The notes beneath the pieces are model-generated. The model saw nothing but the letters and a program-made list of their open reading frames with translations, had not been told where the DNA came from and made no database searches. Made by a program: the position numbers and the translations under genes. This document shows, piece after piece, positions 27,087 to 36,530 of a DNA stretch of 50,964 bases. This DNA comes from Marinitoga litoralis (lineage in GTDB: Bacteria > Thermotogota > Thermotogae > Petrotogales > Petrotogaceae): contig NZ_JAFBDI010000016.1 of the NCBI RefSeq assembly GCF_016908145.1, positions 1 to 50,964 on the forward strand. Reading direction: 5' to 3'. How positions within the stretch are numbered: position 1 is the first letter of the stretch; the number at the start of each line of letters is the position of its first letter.

Positions 27087-28823
27087 TCACCTAGATTTAT
27101 TTTTATATTCATACATCCTTTTATCAGCAATTTCAATTAATAAATCAACATTTTCTCCATCATCTGGAAATACTGAAATACCATAACTTGATGAAATATT
27201 AATTTTTAATTTTTCAAACACAAATGGATCTTCTAATGACTTTTGAATTTTCTCAATTACTTTTTTAGCTCCAGCATAATCAGCATTATTTAAAACAACA
27301 ATAAATTCATCTCCGCCTATTCTAGCAAAAATATCGCTCTCTCTTATAACGCTAGAAACTTTTTTAGTAAAAAACTTTAAAACTTCATCACCAACATTAT
27401 GTCCATATTTATCATTAAATGTCTTAAATTTGTTAATATCCATATATATAAAAGCTAGTTTCATAGAATTTCTCTTAGCTATTTTTATAATATCTTTTAT
27501 TTTAATCATAAAAGCTTGCCTATTATATATTTTTGTTAAATAATCAAATTCAGCTGCTTGACGCAATTGTTTATTTGCTTGTATTTTCCACAATAAAAAA
27601 TCTAGATTGGCTTTAATAATTTTTGCAAAATTAAATTCATAATTTTCAAATTTATTATCAAATGTATCTAATGTTATAGCACCATATAATTCTCCCTTAA
27701 CCGTTAGAGGAATATATAATGTTTCTTTAATTTCGTTTATTTTCCCATATTTATCAAATATATCTTTTTCGCTTTTAGGATATGTATATTCTTTATTCCA
27801 ATTTTCAACTAAAAAAGGTTCCAAAATATTCCTATCATTTAATTCGTTCTTTAACCTAACATCTGTAAAATGCTTTATATCATATCCATTCATTGCTTTA
27901 TATTCATATTCTCCCTGATCATTCAAAAGAACAAATGCTCCTGCTTGAGCATGCGGAATTATTTCTACAAGATTATCTATAATAATTTTATATATATTTT
28001 CATCACTTTCACTATTTAATAATTTATTTGATAATTCAATAAACTCATTAATAAAAATATTTTCATATTCAATTCTTTCTAAATATTTTTTTTCTCTTGT
28101 TATATCAATCCCAGAAGAAATTACATAAACAACTTCATCATTTTCTATTATATAACTGTTTTTCCAGGATATAATTCTTTTTTCACCATCTTTAGTAATA
28201 ATTTCATTTTCATAATTTTCTACATGCTTAATTTTACCGTTTACCATATCAATAAATACTTTTTTTATGTTTTCTTTTATATCTTCAGGTATAAAATTAT
28301 CAAACCAATTCAATCCTAAAACTTCTGATTTACTTACGCCTAGTATTTCTAATGCTTTCTGATTAATATCTGATATGCATCCTTTTCTATCTAAAACCAC
28401 ATTTATTGTTGGAGACATATTAAAATAATTTTCAAACTTGCTTTTCTCAAAAGTTAAAGCTTGCTCTATTTTTTTTCTTTCAGTAATATCATAATCAATT
28501 TCTTGTATAATAAAACTATCTTTGAGTTTTATTGGTGAAACATGCGATTCCACCCATTTAACACCATCTTTTGATATAATTCTTTTTTCAAAAACTCTAA
28601 TTAACTCATTATTTTCAATTGATTCATTTAATCTCTTTATAAGATCAATTTCTGATTCTGATAATAGAGAATAAAAAGATAAACCGATCATTTCATCAGG
28701 TGATTTAAAGCCGTATAATGTTGCAGCAGCTTTGTTAGCTTTTATTAAATTTAATTTCTTATCCCAATAAATAATAGCTTGATCTGAATAATTAAATAGG
28801 TTTTTGTATAAAGTATCTTCCAT
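27087..28823 (-). CDS. PAS-PAS-GAF-GGDEF diguanylate cyclase
   Basis: A 578-residue soluble protein. PAS 1 (about 1-115) and PAS 2 (about 125-245) are followed by a GAF domain (about 255-405) and a GGDEF domain (about 415-578). The active site GGDEF is at 503-507, and the product-inhibition I-site RESD lies five residues before it, so it should make c-di-GMP and be feedback-inhibited. No EAL or HD-GYP domain. ATG follows AGGTGATG. Its TGA lies in the ribosome site of the alpha-2-macroglobulin gene, so this cyclase heads that operon, an unusual pairing. Confidence 0.92.
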   Translation of the reverse strand: MEDTLYKNLFNYSDQAIIYWDKKLNLIKANKAAATLYGFKSPDEMIGLSFYSLLSESEIDLIKRLNESIENNELIRVFEKRIISKDGVKWVESHVSPIKLKDSFIIQEIDYDITERKKIEQALTFEKSKFENYFNMSPTINVVLDRKGCISDINQKALEILGVSKSEVLGLNWFDNFIPEDIKENIKKVFIDMVNGKIKHVENYENEIITKDGEKRIISWKNSYIIENDEVVYVISSGIDITREKKYLERIEYENIFINEFIELSNKLLNSESDENIYKIIIDNLVEIIPHAQAGAFVLLNDQGEYEYKAMNGYDIKHFTDVRLKNELNDRNILEPFLVENWNKEYTYPKSEKDIFDKYGKINEIKETLYIPLTVKGELYGAITLDTFDNKFENYEFNFAKIIKANLDFLLWKIQANKQLRQAAEFDYLTKIYNRQAFMIKIKDIIKIAKRNSMKLAFIYMDINKFKTFNDKYGHNVGDEVLKFFTKKVSSVIRESDIFARIGGDEFIVVLNNADYAGAKKVIEKIQKSLEDPFVFEKLKINISSSYGISVFPDDGENVDLLIEIADKRMYEYKNKSR

Positions 28824-28883
28824 AACATCACCTACATTTAAGATATTTTACATATCTATTATATCAAAAAAACAAAATTAAAA

Positions 28884-28912
28884 AAAATGAATGGGATTTA
28901 CCCATTCATTTT
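28884..28912 (-). terminator. Intrinsic terminator of deoD
   Basis: AAAATGAATGGG and CCCATTCATTTT pair perfectly (12 bp) around ATTTA, followed on the minus strand by a run of T. It separates deoD from the GGDEF/macroglobulin operon. Confidence 0.9.
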
Positions 28913-28923
28913 AAATTAAATAC

Positions 28924-29634
28924 TTATGCCATTTCTAATGCTATTTTCATCATATTTGTGAATGATTTCATTCTTTCTTCACTTGTTGTTGCTTTCATAG
29001 TTACTAATGAATCAGAAACTGTTAATAAACATGCTGCATTTTTACCTGTCACCTTAGCATTTGCGAATAATGCAAATGATTCCATTTCAACAGCTATACA
29101 ACCATAATTATCTCTGATCTTTTTATAATCTTCAAAATTTTGTCTGTAAAATACATCAGAACTATGAATTCTACCTTTATGAATAGGAATACTTAATTTT
29201 TTAGCAGCATCTTCTAATCTTTTATTTAAATCTTCAGATGGCTTTAAAATATTATCTTCTATTCCAGCCATAACTTTAGCATAGGTAGATTCACTATATG
29301 CATCTTCTACTAAAATAACATCATATAAATCAATATCTTCAGAATATGCTCCACATGATCCAACTCTTATAATATTTTGAACATCATAAAATTTAAATAA
29401 TTCATATGAGTATATTCCAATACTTGGCATACCCATACCGCTTCCCATAACACTTATTTTTTTACCTTTATATGTTCCTGTATAACCAAACATATTCCTT
29501 ACTTTATTAAATAAAATTGGATTTTCTAAAAAATTTTCAGCTATAAATTTAGCTCTTAAAGGATCTCCTGGCATAATAACTGTTTCAGCAATAATTCCTT
29601 TTTTATCAACTTCTATATGTGGTGTTGGTATCAT
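28924..29634 (-). CDS. deoD: Purine nucleoside phosphorylase, DeoD type
   Basis: Phosphorolysis of purine (deoxy)nucleosides to base and (deoxy)ribose 1-phosphate; cytosolic hexamer. The 236-residue length matches. Family signatures: TPHIEVDKKGIIAETVIMPGDPLRAKFIA at the N-terminus (phosphate site), SVMGSGMGMPSIGIYSYEL, RVGSCGAYSEDIDLYDVI, VEMESFALF (ribose site) and LTVSDSL. ATG follows AGGAGGAA. It is a single-gene unit with a recognisable promoter and terminator, and is divergent from the chromate transporter pair. Confidence 0.97.
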   Translation of the reverse strand: MIPTPHIEVDKKGIIAETVIMPGDPLRAKFIAENFLENPILFNKVRNMFGYTGTYKGKKISVMGSGMGMPSIGIYSYELFKFYDVQNIIRVGSCGAYSEDIDLYDVILVEDAYSESTYAKVMAGIEDNILKPSEDLNKRLEDAAKKLSIPIHKGRIHSSDVFYRQNFEDYKKIRDNYGCIAVEMESFALFANAKVTGKNAACLLTVSDSLVTMKATTSEERMKSFTNMMKIALEMA

Positions 29635-29666
29635 TTTTATTCCTCCTTTTAGAAATTAACAATTCC

Positions 29667-29693
29667 ATTATACTCTTATTAATTTAAATTCAA
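29667..29693 (-). promoter_or_regulatory. Probable deoD promoter
   Basis: On the minus strand TTGAAT (29693-29688) and TATAAT (29672-29667) are 15 bases apart, about 33 bases before the deoD start. The -10 is perfect; the spacing is on the short side. Confidence 0.45.
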
Positions 29694-29761
29694 AAGAATA
29701 AAATTATAATTTCTTAAAATTTATGATAAAATATATGAGATATTGAATGAGAGGTGCTTAT

Positions 29762-30292
29762 ATGATTAGATTATTTTTTATGTTCTTTAAAATCTCCGCC
29801 TTAGCATTAGGCGGCGGTTATGCAATGATTCCTGTCATGCTTAAAAATTTAACTTCATATAATATTTTATCAGAAGAAGAATTTAAAGAAATCCTTTCTA
29901 TAGCTCAAGCAATGCCAGGACCAATTGCTTTTAAAGTCTCTTGGTTAATAGGGAAAAAAATAAATGGCATAAAAGGCTCTTTAGTAACATCTCTAGGAGT
30001 ATTAATTCCACCATTTTTTAGTATAGTATTAATAGCTACTATATTAAAAAAATATTCTAATAACAATTATGTTTTAGCATTTACAAGAGGTGCATATGCT
30101 TCTTTAGTAGGAATGGTTGCAGGAATTTTATATGATTTTATTAAAACCACCAAAACAAATATTTATGATATATTTATAATAATATTTTCAACCCTAATAA
30201 TGTTTGTTTATCCCAAATATACAGTTATAGTATTTTTTTCCTCTATAATTTTATTCTATTTTTTAGAAAAAGGATATGGTAAAAATGCTTAA
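29762..30292 (+). CDS. Chromate transporter half-protein (CHR family), subunit 1
   Basis: A 176-residue membrane protein with about five hydrophobic segments. The CHR signature is visible: ALGGGYAMIPVM, an EEFKEILSIAQAMPGPIAF segment and KINGIKGSLVTSLGVLIPP. Short-chain CHR proteins come in pairs that together equal one full-length ChrA. Members are annotated as chromate/sulfate-type anion transporters; the true substrate here is unknown. It starts at ATG 29762 after GAGAGGTG; the frame begins five codons earlier without a site. Its end overlaps the second half-gene by 8 bases. Confidence 0.9.
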   Translation: MIRLFFMFFKISALALGGGYAMIPVMLKNLTSYNILSEEEFKEILSIAQAMPGPIAFKVSWLIGKKINGIKGSLVTSLGVLIPPFFSIVLIATILKKYSNNNYVLAFTRGAYASLVGMVAGILYDFIKTTKTNIYDIFIIIFSTLIMFVYPKYTVIVFFSSIILFYFLEKGYGKNA

Positions 30293-30797
30293 AATGATAT
30301 TATTGTTCTTTCAAATAGGGTTTATATCATTTGGTGGCGGATGGGCATCATTAGGAATAATTAAACAGTTAATTTTGGAAAACAAATTATTAAATGAAGA
30401 AGCTTTACAACAAGCAATTTCTATCTCCCAAATGACTCCAGGTCCTGTTGCAGTAAATCTTGCAACATATATTGGATATTTAAAGTATGGTTTATTAGGA
30501 GCTACTCTTAATACAATTTTCTTGGTTATTCCTGCAATAATTTATTATTATATAGCTAAATGGCTTTTAACTAAACTTAATTTAAATCGCAAAAATATTA
30601 TGCAATCTTTAAAATTAGGAACAATAATTCTTATTACTATGACATTTTTATCTGTATTAAAGCCTATTTTAACAACAAAAGATATTGGAAGTATAATCAT
30701 TGCTATATATGCTTTAATATTATTCATAAAAACAAAAATAGACCCTATATATATAATCCTAAGTTCTGCTATAATAGGATTAATAGTTTTTTCATAA
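30285..30797 (+). CDS. Chromate transporter half-protein (CHR family), subunit 2
   Basis: A 170-residue partner of the preceding protein: FQIGFISFGGGWASLG, then EEALQQAISISQMTPGPVAVNLATYIGY, then about four more hydrophobic segments. I prefer ATG 30285, nine bases after AAGGAT; ATG 30276 is in frame but touches that site. The overlap with subunit 1 points to coupled translation and a heterodimer. It converges end to end on folD (30798) with no terminator between. Confidence 0.88.
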   Translation: MLKMILLFFQIGFISFGGGWASLGIIKQLILENKLLNEEALQQAISISQMTPGPVAVNLATYIGYLKYGLLGATLNTIFLVIPAIIYYYIAKWLLTKLNLNRKNIMQSLKLGTIILITMTFLSVLKPILTTKDIGSIIIAIYALILFIKTKIDPIYIILSSAIIGLIVFS

Positions 30798-31601
30798 TTA
30801 ATTTTGAATAGTGTATAATTTTGTTAAATTTTCTAATAATATTAAAGAGGTTATCTCTCCCACTCCTCCAGGAACCTCTGTTACATATGCGATTTCTTGG
30901 ACGGATTTTTCAACATCTCCAACGATTTCACCTTTAACTACATTTATACCAACATCTATTATAATAGAATTCTTTTTCACCATATCTTTCTTAATAAAAT
31001 TTGGATGGCCTACTGCAGCTACAACAATATCAGAATTTAATATTATTTCTTTTAAATTTTTAGTATGACTATGACATATAGTTACAGTAGCATTATTCTC
31101 TTTACCGGCTAACATTATAGAAACTGGTTTCCCCACTATTATACTTCTACCTATTACCGAAACTGTTTTACCATCAACATTTGTAGAATTTTGTAAAATT
31201 CTAACTACAGAATCTGCAGTACATGGTTTTACCAAAGATTTTTCATATATTAAATTTCCCAAATTAAATGGTGTTATCCCTTCCACATCTTTCTTATAAT
31301 CAATATAGACAGATATCTCATATGGATCAAAAGGTAATGGTTGAGCTAAAAATATTCCATTTACGTTTTTATCTTCATTTAACATTTTTATGGTTCTTAT
31401 TAATTCATCTTTTGATTTTGTTTTGATTAATTCAAAATCTACATTTAGACTTTTTGATAATTTTTTTTGTGATTTCAAATAAGCAAGTGTGGCTTTGTCT
31501 GGTTCCAAAGCCACACTAACTAGTTTTATTTTATTTTCTTTAGTTATTTTTAAAATATTATTTTTTATGCTTTTTGCTAATTCATCTACTGAAATAATCA
31601 T
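30798..31601 (-). CDS. folD: Bifunctional methylenetetrahydrofolate dehydrogenase/cyclohydrolase
   Basis: Interconverts 5,10-methylene-, methenyl- and 10-formyl-THF with NADP(H). At 267 residues it is a little shorter than usual (about 280-290). Visible: GIFLAQPLPFDP (QPLP), the DVEGITPFNLG segment, PCTADSVVRIL, the Rossmann loop VIGRSIIVGKPVSIMLAGKE and VPGGVGEITSLIL. The active-site Lys is read in LAYLKSQKK, where the family has YxxxK. I start at ATG 31601 after GAGGTG. It starts 10 bases after fhs, so the two folate enzymes are made together. Confidence 0.95.
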   Translation of the reverse strand: MIISVDELAKSIKNNILKITKENKIKLVSVALEPDKATLAYLKSQKKLSKSLNVDFELIKTKSKDELIRTIKMLNEDKNVNGIFLAQPLPFDPYEISVYIDYKKDVEGITPFNLGNLIYEKSLVKPCTADSVVRILQNSTNVDGKTVSVIGRSIIVGKPVSIMLAGKENNATVTICHSHTKNLKEIILNSDIVVAAVGHPNFIKKDMVKKNSIIIDVGINVVKGEIVGDVEKSVQEIAYVTEVPGGVGEITSLILLENLTKLYTIQN

Positions 31602-31611
31602 ATTATACACC

Positions 31612-33273
31612 TCAGAATAACCCTGTTATATTACCTTTAGCATCAACATCTATTTTTTCAGCGTTTGAATGTTTAGGTAATCCTGGCATTCTCATAATCT
31701 CTCCGGCTAATGCAACAATGAATCCAGCACCAGCTGATAATTCAAAATCTCTAATTGTAAAATTATAATTTGATGGAGCTCCTAATTTCTTAGGGTCATC
31801 AGATATGGAATATTGGGTTTTAGCTACAATTACAGGTAAATGATCATACCCATATTTCTTTAAGAATTTTATTTTACTTCTAGCTGCCATTTCATAATCA
31901 ACATGTTTAGCACGATATATTTCTTTAGCTAATTTCATTATTTTAACTTCTAATGGATCATGCCAATTGTATATTGTATTTAATTCACTCTTTATTTCTG
32001 TAGCTTTTATTACTTTTTCTGCTAAATCTAATGCTCCTTCAGAACCTTTATAATATGCTTCGTTTATAGATATAGGAACATTCATATTTTCTACAAAATC
32101 TACTACGTAGTTTATCTCGGCATCTGTATCTGTATCAAATTTATTTAAAGCAACTACTATTGGAATACCAAATTTTTGTAAGTTTTCAATATGAACTCTT
32201 AAGTTTACAATACCATTTCTTAAAGCATCCAAATTTTCTTCATCAAATTCTTTTGCTCCACCATTATATTTTAATGCTCTAATAGTAGCAACTAAAACAA
32301 TAGCATCTGGTTTAAACCCTGCTGTCGGAGAAACAAAATCAAGAAATTTTTCTGCACCTAAATCTGCCCCAAAACCACTTTCAGTAACAACATAATCAGA
32401 TAATTTCAAAGCCATTTTTGTTGTAATTAATGAATTTGTACCATGAGCTATATTAGCAAATGGCCCTCCGTGAATAAATGCAGGTGTATTTTCTATTGTT
32501 TGTACTAAATTAGGATCTAATGCATTTTTCAATACAGCAGCTAAAGCACCTTCAATTTTCAAATCTCCTATTGTTACAGGTTTCCCTTTTCTTGTTCTTG
32601 CTACAACTATATTTTGCAATCTTCTTTTTAAATCTGGAATATCATCTGCTAAACATAATACTGCCATTATTTCAGAAGCAGCAGTGATAATAAATCCATC
32701 TTCTCTTGGGTTCCCGTTAGCATGCCCTCCAAGAGAAACTACAATTTCTCTAAGAGCTCTATCATTCATATCCATAGCTCTTTTCCAATATACTCTTGTT
32801 GAATCTATATCTAATTCATTTCCATATTTAATATGAGCGTCAATAACTGCTGATACTAGATTATGAGCTGTAGTGACAGCATGAATATCCCCTGTGAAAT
32901 GTAAATTTATATCTTCCATTGGAAGAACTTGGGAATAACCACCACCTGCTGCACCACCTTTTACACCCATTACAGGTCCTAATGATGGTTCCCTTAAAGC
33001 TACTATTGATTTTTTCCCTAATTTATTAATAGCCATTGATAATCCTATACTTGTAGTAGTTTTACCTTCACCTGCAGGCGTTGGATTTATTGCTGTTACT
33101 AAAATCAATTTCCCATTATCTTTATTATTTAATTCCTTTAAATAATGATGAGAAACTTTAGCTATATGATTCCCACATTGATGTACATATTCTTCTTTAA
33201 TATTTATTTTTTCTGCTATTTTAATTATTTTTTCCATTTTTGCACTTTTTGCAATTTCAATATCATTAAGCAT
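31612..33273 (-). CDS. fhs: Formate-tetrahydrofolate ligase
   Basis: ATP-dependent formation of 10-formyl-THF from formate; 553 residues, as usual. Visible: the P-loop [43 protein letters not shown], and the C-terminal [22 protein letters not shown] follows AGGGAGAG. Only 12 bases separate it from the methyl-accepting protein gene upstream, so the folate genes probably lie on the chemosensory transcript, or have a promoter inside it that I cannot see. Confidence 0.97.
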   Translation of the reverse strand: MLNDIEIAKSAKMEKIIKIAEKINIKEEYVHQCGNHIAKVSHHYLKELNNKDNGKLILVTAINPTPAGEGKTTTSIGLSMAINKLGKKSIVALREPSLGPVMGVKGGAAGGGYSQVLPMEDINLHFTGDIHAVTTAHNLVSAVIDAHIKYGNELDIDSTRVYWKRAMDMNDRALREIVVSLGGHANGNPREDGFIITAASEIMAVLCLADDIPDLKRRLQNIVVARTRKGKPVTIGDLKIEGALAAVLKNALDPNLVQTIENTPAFIHGGPFANIAHGTNSLITTKMALKLSDYVVTESGFGADLGAEKFLDFVSPTAGFKPDAIVLVATIRALKYNGGAKEFDEENLDALRNGIVNLRVHIENLQKFGIPIVVALNKFDTDTDAEINYVVDFVENMNVPISINEAYYKGSEGALDLAEKVIKATEIKSELNTIYNWHDPLEVKIMKLAKEIYRAKHVDYEMAARSKIKFLKKYGYDHLPVIVAKTQYSISDDPKKLGAPSNYNFTIRDFELSAGAGFIVALAGEIMRMPGLPKHSNAEKIDVDAKGNITGLF

Positions 33274-33285
33274 AATAATCTCTCC

Positions 33286-34575
33286 CTAATTCTCAGCTAT
33301 TTTTGTTAAATTTAATAATTTATCTAAATTAATTTTTATTTCACTCAATGCTTCAGAAGTTTGTTTAATTCCTTCTAAAACCTCATTCATTGATAATCGA
33401 GTTGTATGTGAAAAACCAGATAAAGAATCAACATTTTCTGCAAAACTTTCTACAACTTGTGAAATAGAATCTAATGAATTTTCTACATTTACTAATTCTT
33501 TTGATATTTTTTCTGAGAGCAATACATTAGAAGTAATACTATTTTCTATTTCTTTTAATACATTTTCTGAATTTCTAGATGTATTTCTTGATTCTGTTGC
33601 CAATTCATTAATAAGATCTGCTATTTTAGATATACCTTCTTTATCTATATTTTCTTTACTTGTTTCTATTGAAGAATTAATTGACAAAATAGATACTGTA
33701 TCAGAAATATCTTTTATTTTATCATTTAAAGAAGATAGATTATTAATAAAATCTGCTATTTTTAAAGTCATTTGATTCATAGATTGAATATTAACAAAAA
33801 ATTCCTTCATATTCATCAATGTTGCATTTAATTCGCTTCTACCTTCTTCAATAGAAGAAGAAAAGTTTTGAATTAACTCATCCAATTTTTCAACATTTTT
33901 TTGTGTATTATTAGCAACTGATTCTATTTCACTAGCAGCAGAACTATTTTCTGCAATATATGATGAAACATTTGTAGTAAATTCTTCAATAGTTTTTATT
34001 TGTTTTTTAAATGCATTTCCTATTGATCTACTAATAATATAGGATAATATGAATATTATTATAATGAATAATAGATAAATATAAACCAAAGTGCTAAAAG
34101 CTTTTTTCACTCCTGAGAATAATTCAGAATCTTTAATTGCATGAACTAAATAATATGTTTTTCCATTTGAAACAAATCTTGAAAAAGCAGCATATCTCAT
34201 TATATTTTCATATGTATATTCATATATACCAACGCTATTTTTTAACATATAACTCCAAAGATCATTTAATTTTGCATCTTTAACAATATTTATACCTATC
34301 TTTGTCTTATCAGAATGTAAAATCGTATTTCCATTTTCATCTAATACATAATAATATCCTATTCCATCATCTTTAAATCTAGCAGAGAATTCATCTTCTA
34401 ATAATTCTCCTTTTTCTAATCCAAACGCTATTTCATCTATTGTTGATACATATTCATATAAAATTTCGTTTTTTATAACCTTAGAATAAGTATTATAAGT
34501 AATTAAAAAGAATGATCCTGTTAAAATAACAAAAACTATAGATATTAAAATAGCATACTTTAATTCAATTTTCAT
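33286..34575 (-). CDS. Degenerate methyl-accepting chemotaxis-type receptor
   Basis: A 429-residue receptor with a TM segment near 8-28, an extracytoplasmic domain of about 130 residues with a Cache-like GYYYVLDENGNTILHSD stretch, and a second TM near 160-182. There is then a coiled-coil cytoplasmic part of about 240 residues. No clear HAMP domain is present. The hairpin tip reads ISDTVSILSINSSIETSKE, where standard MCPs have QTNLLALNAAIEAARAG, so contacts with CheA and CheW may differ. It is the last chemosensory gene of the operon, overlapping the REC-GGDEF gene by ATGA. Confidence 0.85.
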   Translation of the reverse strand: MKIELKYAILISIVFVILTGSFFLITYNTYSKVIKNEILYEYVSTIDEIAFGLEKGELLEDEFSARFKDDGIGYYYVLDENGNTILHSDKTKIGINIVKDAKLNDLWSYMLKNSVGIYEYTYENIMRYAAFSRFVSNGKTYYLVHAIKDSELFSGVKKAFSTLVYIYLLFIIIIFILSYIISRSIGNAFKKQIKTIEEFTTNVSSYIAENSSAASEIESVANNTQKNVEKLDELIQNFSSSIEEGRSELNATLMNMKEFFVNIQSMNQMTLKIADFINNLSSLNDKIKDISDTVSILSINSSIETSKENIDKEGISKIADLINELATESRNTSRNSENVLKEIENSITSNVLLSEKISKELVNVENSLDSISQVVESFAENVDSLSGFSHTTRLSMNEVLEGIKQTSEALSEIKINLDKLLNLTKIAEN

Positions 34576-35978
34576 TTTAATTCCTCCCCTGTAATTATTC
34601 TATTTTTCCCCAATTTTTTTGCTAAATATAATGCTTTATCAGCATCATTAATAAACTCCGTTAAACTTTTTCCTATATAATTACAACATATTCCACCACT
34701 AAAAGTAATAGTATTATTGATTCCTAATTCCTCCCAATTATAATTTCTAACGCTGTCTAAAATTCTATCTAAAGCTAGTTTTGCTTCATTACAATTAGTA
34801 CCTGGCATTAAAATTAAAAACTCCTCACCACCATATCTACCTATAAAATCATTTTCTCTAATTTTAGAATTCAATATATCAGAAAAAACTTTTAATACCT
34901 TATCTCCTACAATATGACCATATTTATCATTTACTTGCTTAAAATCATCAATATCTATCATTGCTATTGAAAGATCAAATTTTTTTCTTTTAAATGAAAT
35001 TATTAAATCATTCAATTTCTCGGTTATTACCTTTTTATTATATAACCCTGTTAATCCATCTCTTTCAGAAGCTGTTTTATAATCAAGAAATATACTTAAT
35101 GTTTTAAACAATATACCAACCGAATCATTTAGAAAATTCATATAATATAATAAATTATTTTTATTTTCAACGCCATCAAAAACTATTATTCCCAAATCAT
35201 TATTTTCAAGCATAATATTAAATGATAAGAAATTAACTGGTGTGTTTGTGTTTTTTTCATTAAATTCACCTTTAAAAAACCATTCTGTAGGTGTTATTGG
35301 TTTAATTAAATTAGAAAATAAAAACTTCCTTATACTATTTTGTGAATATTTTTCCTCTTTTGAAAAAGAATAAACTCTACCTGCACTTGCTGAAAGTAAT
35401 AATATATGTAATCCCTTAAATGAAAAAAATTCTCTAAATAAAATGTATAAATTATTCATTACAAACTCTTCATCATTTACTTTATCTACAAGGTCTAAAA
35501 TAGTAGATTTTAACACTTCCATTTTCAAAGTTTCCTCTAATATATCTACTAATTCACTAAAAGGATTTATTCTAAATTTATAAAATTCTCTTGTCCATTC
35601 AATTGAAAAATTACTACTTTCTATAAATTCATCTATTTTTCTTACTAATTCATCTGGTTTTAAATCTTTCCTTAAAAACATATTGGCTCCACTTTTTTTA
35701 GCCCAAAATTCATTTATTGACTCATTAGCACCTGTTAATATCAAAATACCTACATTTGAAAAAGAACTATAACTTCTTAAAAATCTACATAAATGCACAC
35801 CATTCATTTTAGGCATAACATAATCTGAAATAATAATATCTGGTAAAAAATCAAAAAATTTATTTAAACCATCTAAACCATCTTCTGCTACTTGAACTTC
35901 ATAACCTAATTCTGATATAGACTTTTTTAAAAACTCTCTCCACGATACGCTATCATCAATTATCAAAACTTTTTTCAT
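34572..35978 (-). CDS. Response regulator diguanylate cyclase, REC-GGDEF (WspR-like)
   Basis: A 468-residue output protein. REC domain 1-120, with IIDDS and phospho-acceptor D52 in IIISDYVMPKMNG; a middle region (about 130-300) that reads as a GAF-like or helical linker; and a GGDEF domain with GGEEF at 383-387. The I-site REND lies five residues before it, so synthesis of c-di-GMP should be product-limited. WspR of the Wsp system has the same REC-to-GGDEF plan but lacks the long middle region. It overlaps the CheB-like gene upstream by ATGA and the receptor gene downstream by four bases. Confidence 0.93.
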   Translation of the reverse strand: MKKVLIIDDSVSWREFLKKSISELGYEVQVAEDGLDGLNKFFDFLPDIIISDYVMPKMNGVHLCRFLRSYSSFSNVGILILTGANESINEFWAKKSGANMFLRKDLKPDELVRKIDEFIESSNFSIEWTREFYKFRINPFSELVDILEETLKMEVLKSTILDLVDKVNDEEFVMNNLYILFREFFSFKGLHILLLSASAGRVYSFSKEEKYSQNSIRKFLFSNLIKPITPTEWFFKGEFNEKNTNTPVNFLSFNIMLENNDLGIIVFDGVENKNNLLYYMNFLNDSVGILFKTLSIFLDYKTASERDGLTGLYNKKVITEKLNDLIISFKRKKFDLSIAMIDIDDFKQVNDKYGHIVGDKVLKVFSDILNSKIRENDFIGRYGGEEFLILMPGTNCNEAKLALDRILDSVRNYNWEELGINNTITFSGGICCNYIGKSLTEFINDADKALYLAKKLGKNRIITGEELK

Positions 35979-36526
35979 CTTACCACCTTCTTATTTAATG
36001 ATAATAATAATCCATTAAGTTCTTTTAATGTTTTTAAATTATATCGTTCTAGTTCTCTCATTGCACTTTTTGTCATATATGGAAATTGTGCATCTTTTTG
36101 AATATAAATATTAGCATTTGTATTTTCTAATTTTATTAAACCATCAGTTCCATCATTTCCTAACCCACCAAGTAAAAATACGTATGTATTCTTATCCGCA
36201 TATGGAACTAAACTAGAAAAAAGATGATTAATAGACGGTGAAACTACATCACTTTTTTTATCAATTGTAATTGTAGATTCACTAAAAAATATCAAATCCT
36301 TCCCACCTTGAGGAATATATATTCCTTTATCTAAAACAGTTAATTTATCTACAATATGTACATTTTGTTTAGAAATACTATATATATATCTTTTAAAATT
36401 ATCAGTTTGACTTTCCAAATTGTGCATTGCTAGAATAATAGTATATTTTAATTGTGTATTAAAATTAAATAATATTTTTAAAGCTTGAGGTCCTCCAGCA
36501 GATGCACCTACTACAACTTTTAAAAT
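35975..36526 (-). CDS. CheB-type methylesterase domain without receiver; apparent ATT start
   Basis: 183 residues equal to the C-terminal catalytic domain of CheB, which removes methyl groups from receptors. The catalytic Ser is in GASAGGP, His in ILAMHN, Asp in GGLGNDGTDG; SPSINHLF and KDAQFPYMTKSAM are also diagnostic. The first ATG in frame (36427) would lose the Ser loop. Upstream the frame has no ATG, GTG or TTG before a TAA; AAGGGG followed after 8 bases by ATT (36526-36524) gives M-LKVVVGASAGG. The alternative is a one-base loss in the TTTT run: one extra T joins ATGATATTATTT to the frame. There is no REC domain, unlike typical CheB and WspF. Confidence 0.8.
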   Translation of the reverse strand: MLKVVVGASAGGPQALKILFNFNTQLKYTIILAMHNLESQTDNFKRYIYSISKQNVHIVDKLTVLDKGIYIPQGGKDLIFFSESTITIDKKSDVVSPSINHLFSSLVPYADKNTYVFLLGGLGNDGTDGLIKLENTNANIYIQKDAQFPYMTKSAMRELERYNLKTLKELNGLLLSLNKKVVR

Positions 36527-36530
36527 AATA

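Noticed and set aside
35975-36427. CheB-like gene starting at the first ATG (150 residues)
   Set aside because: This start would remove the GASAGG loop with the catalytic Ser, which is encoded in frame just upstream.
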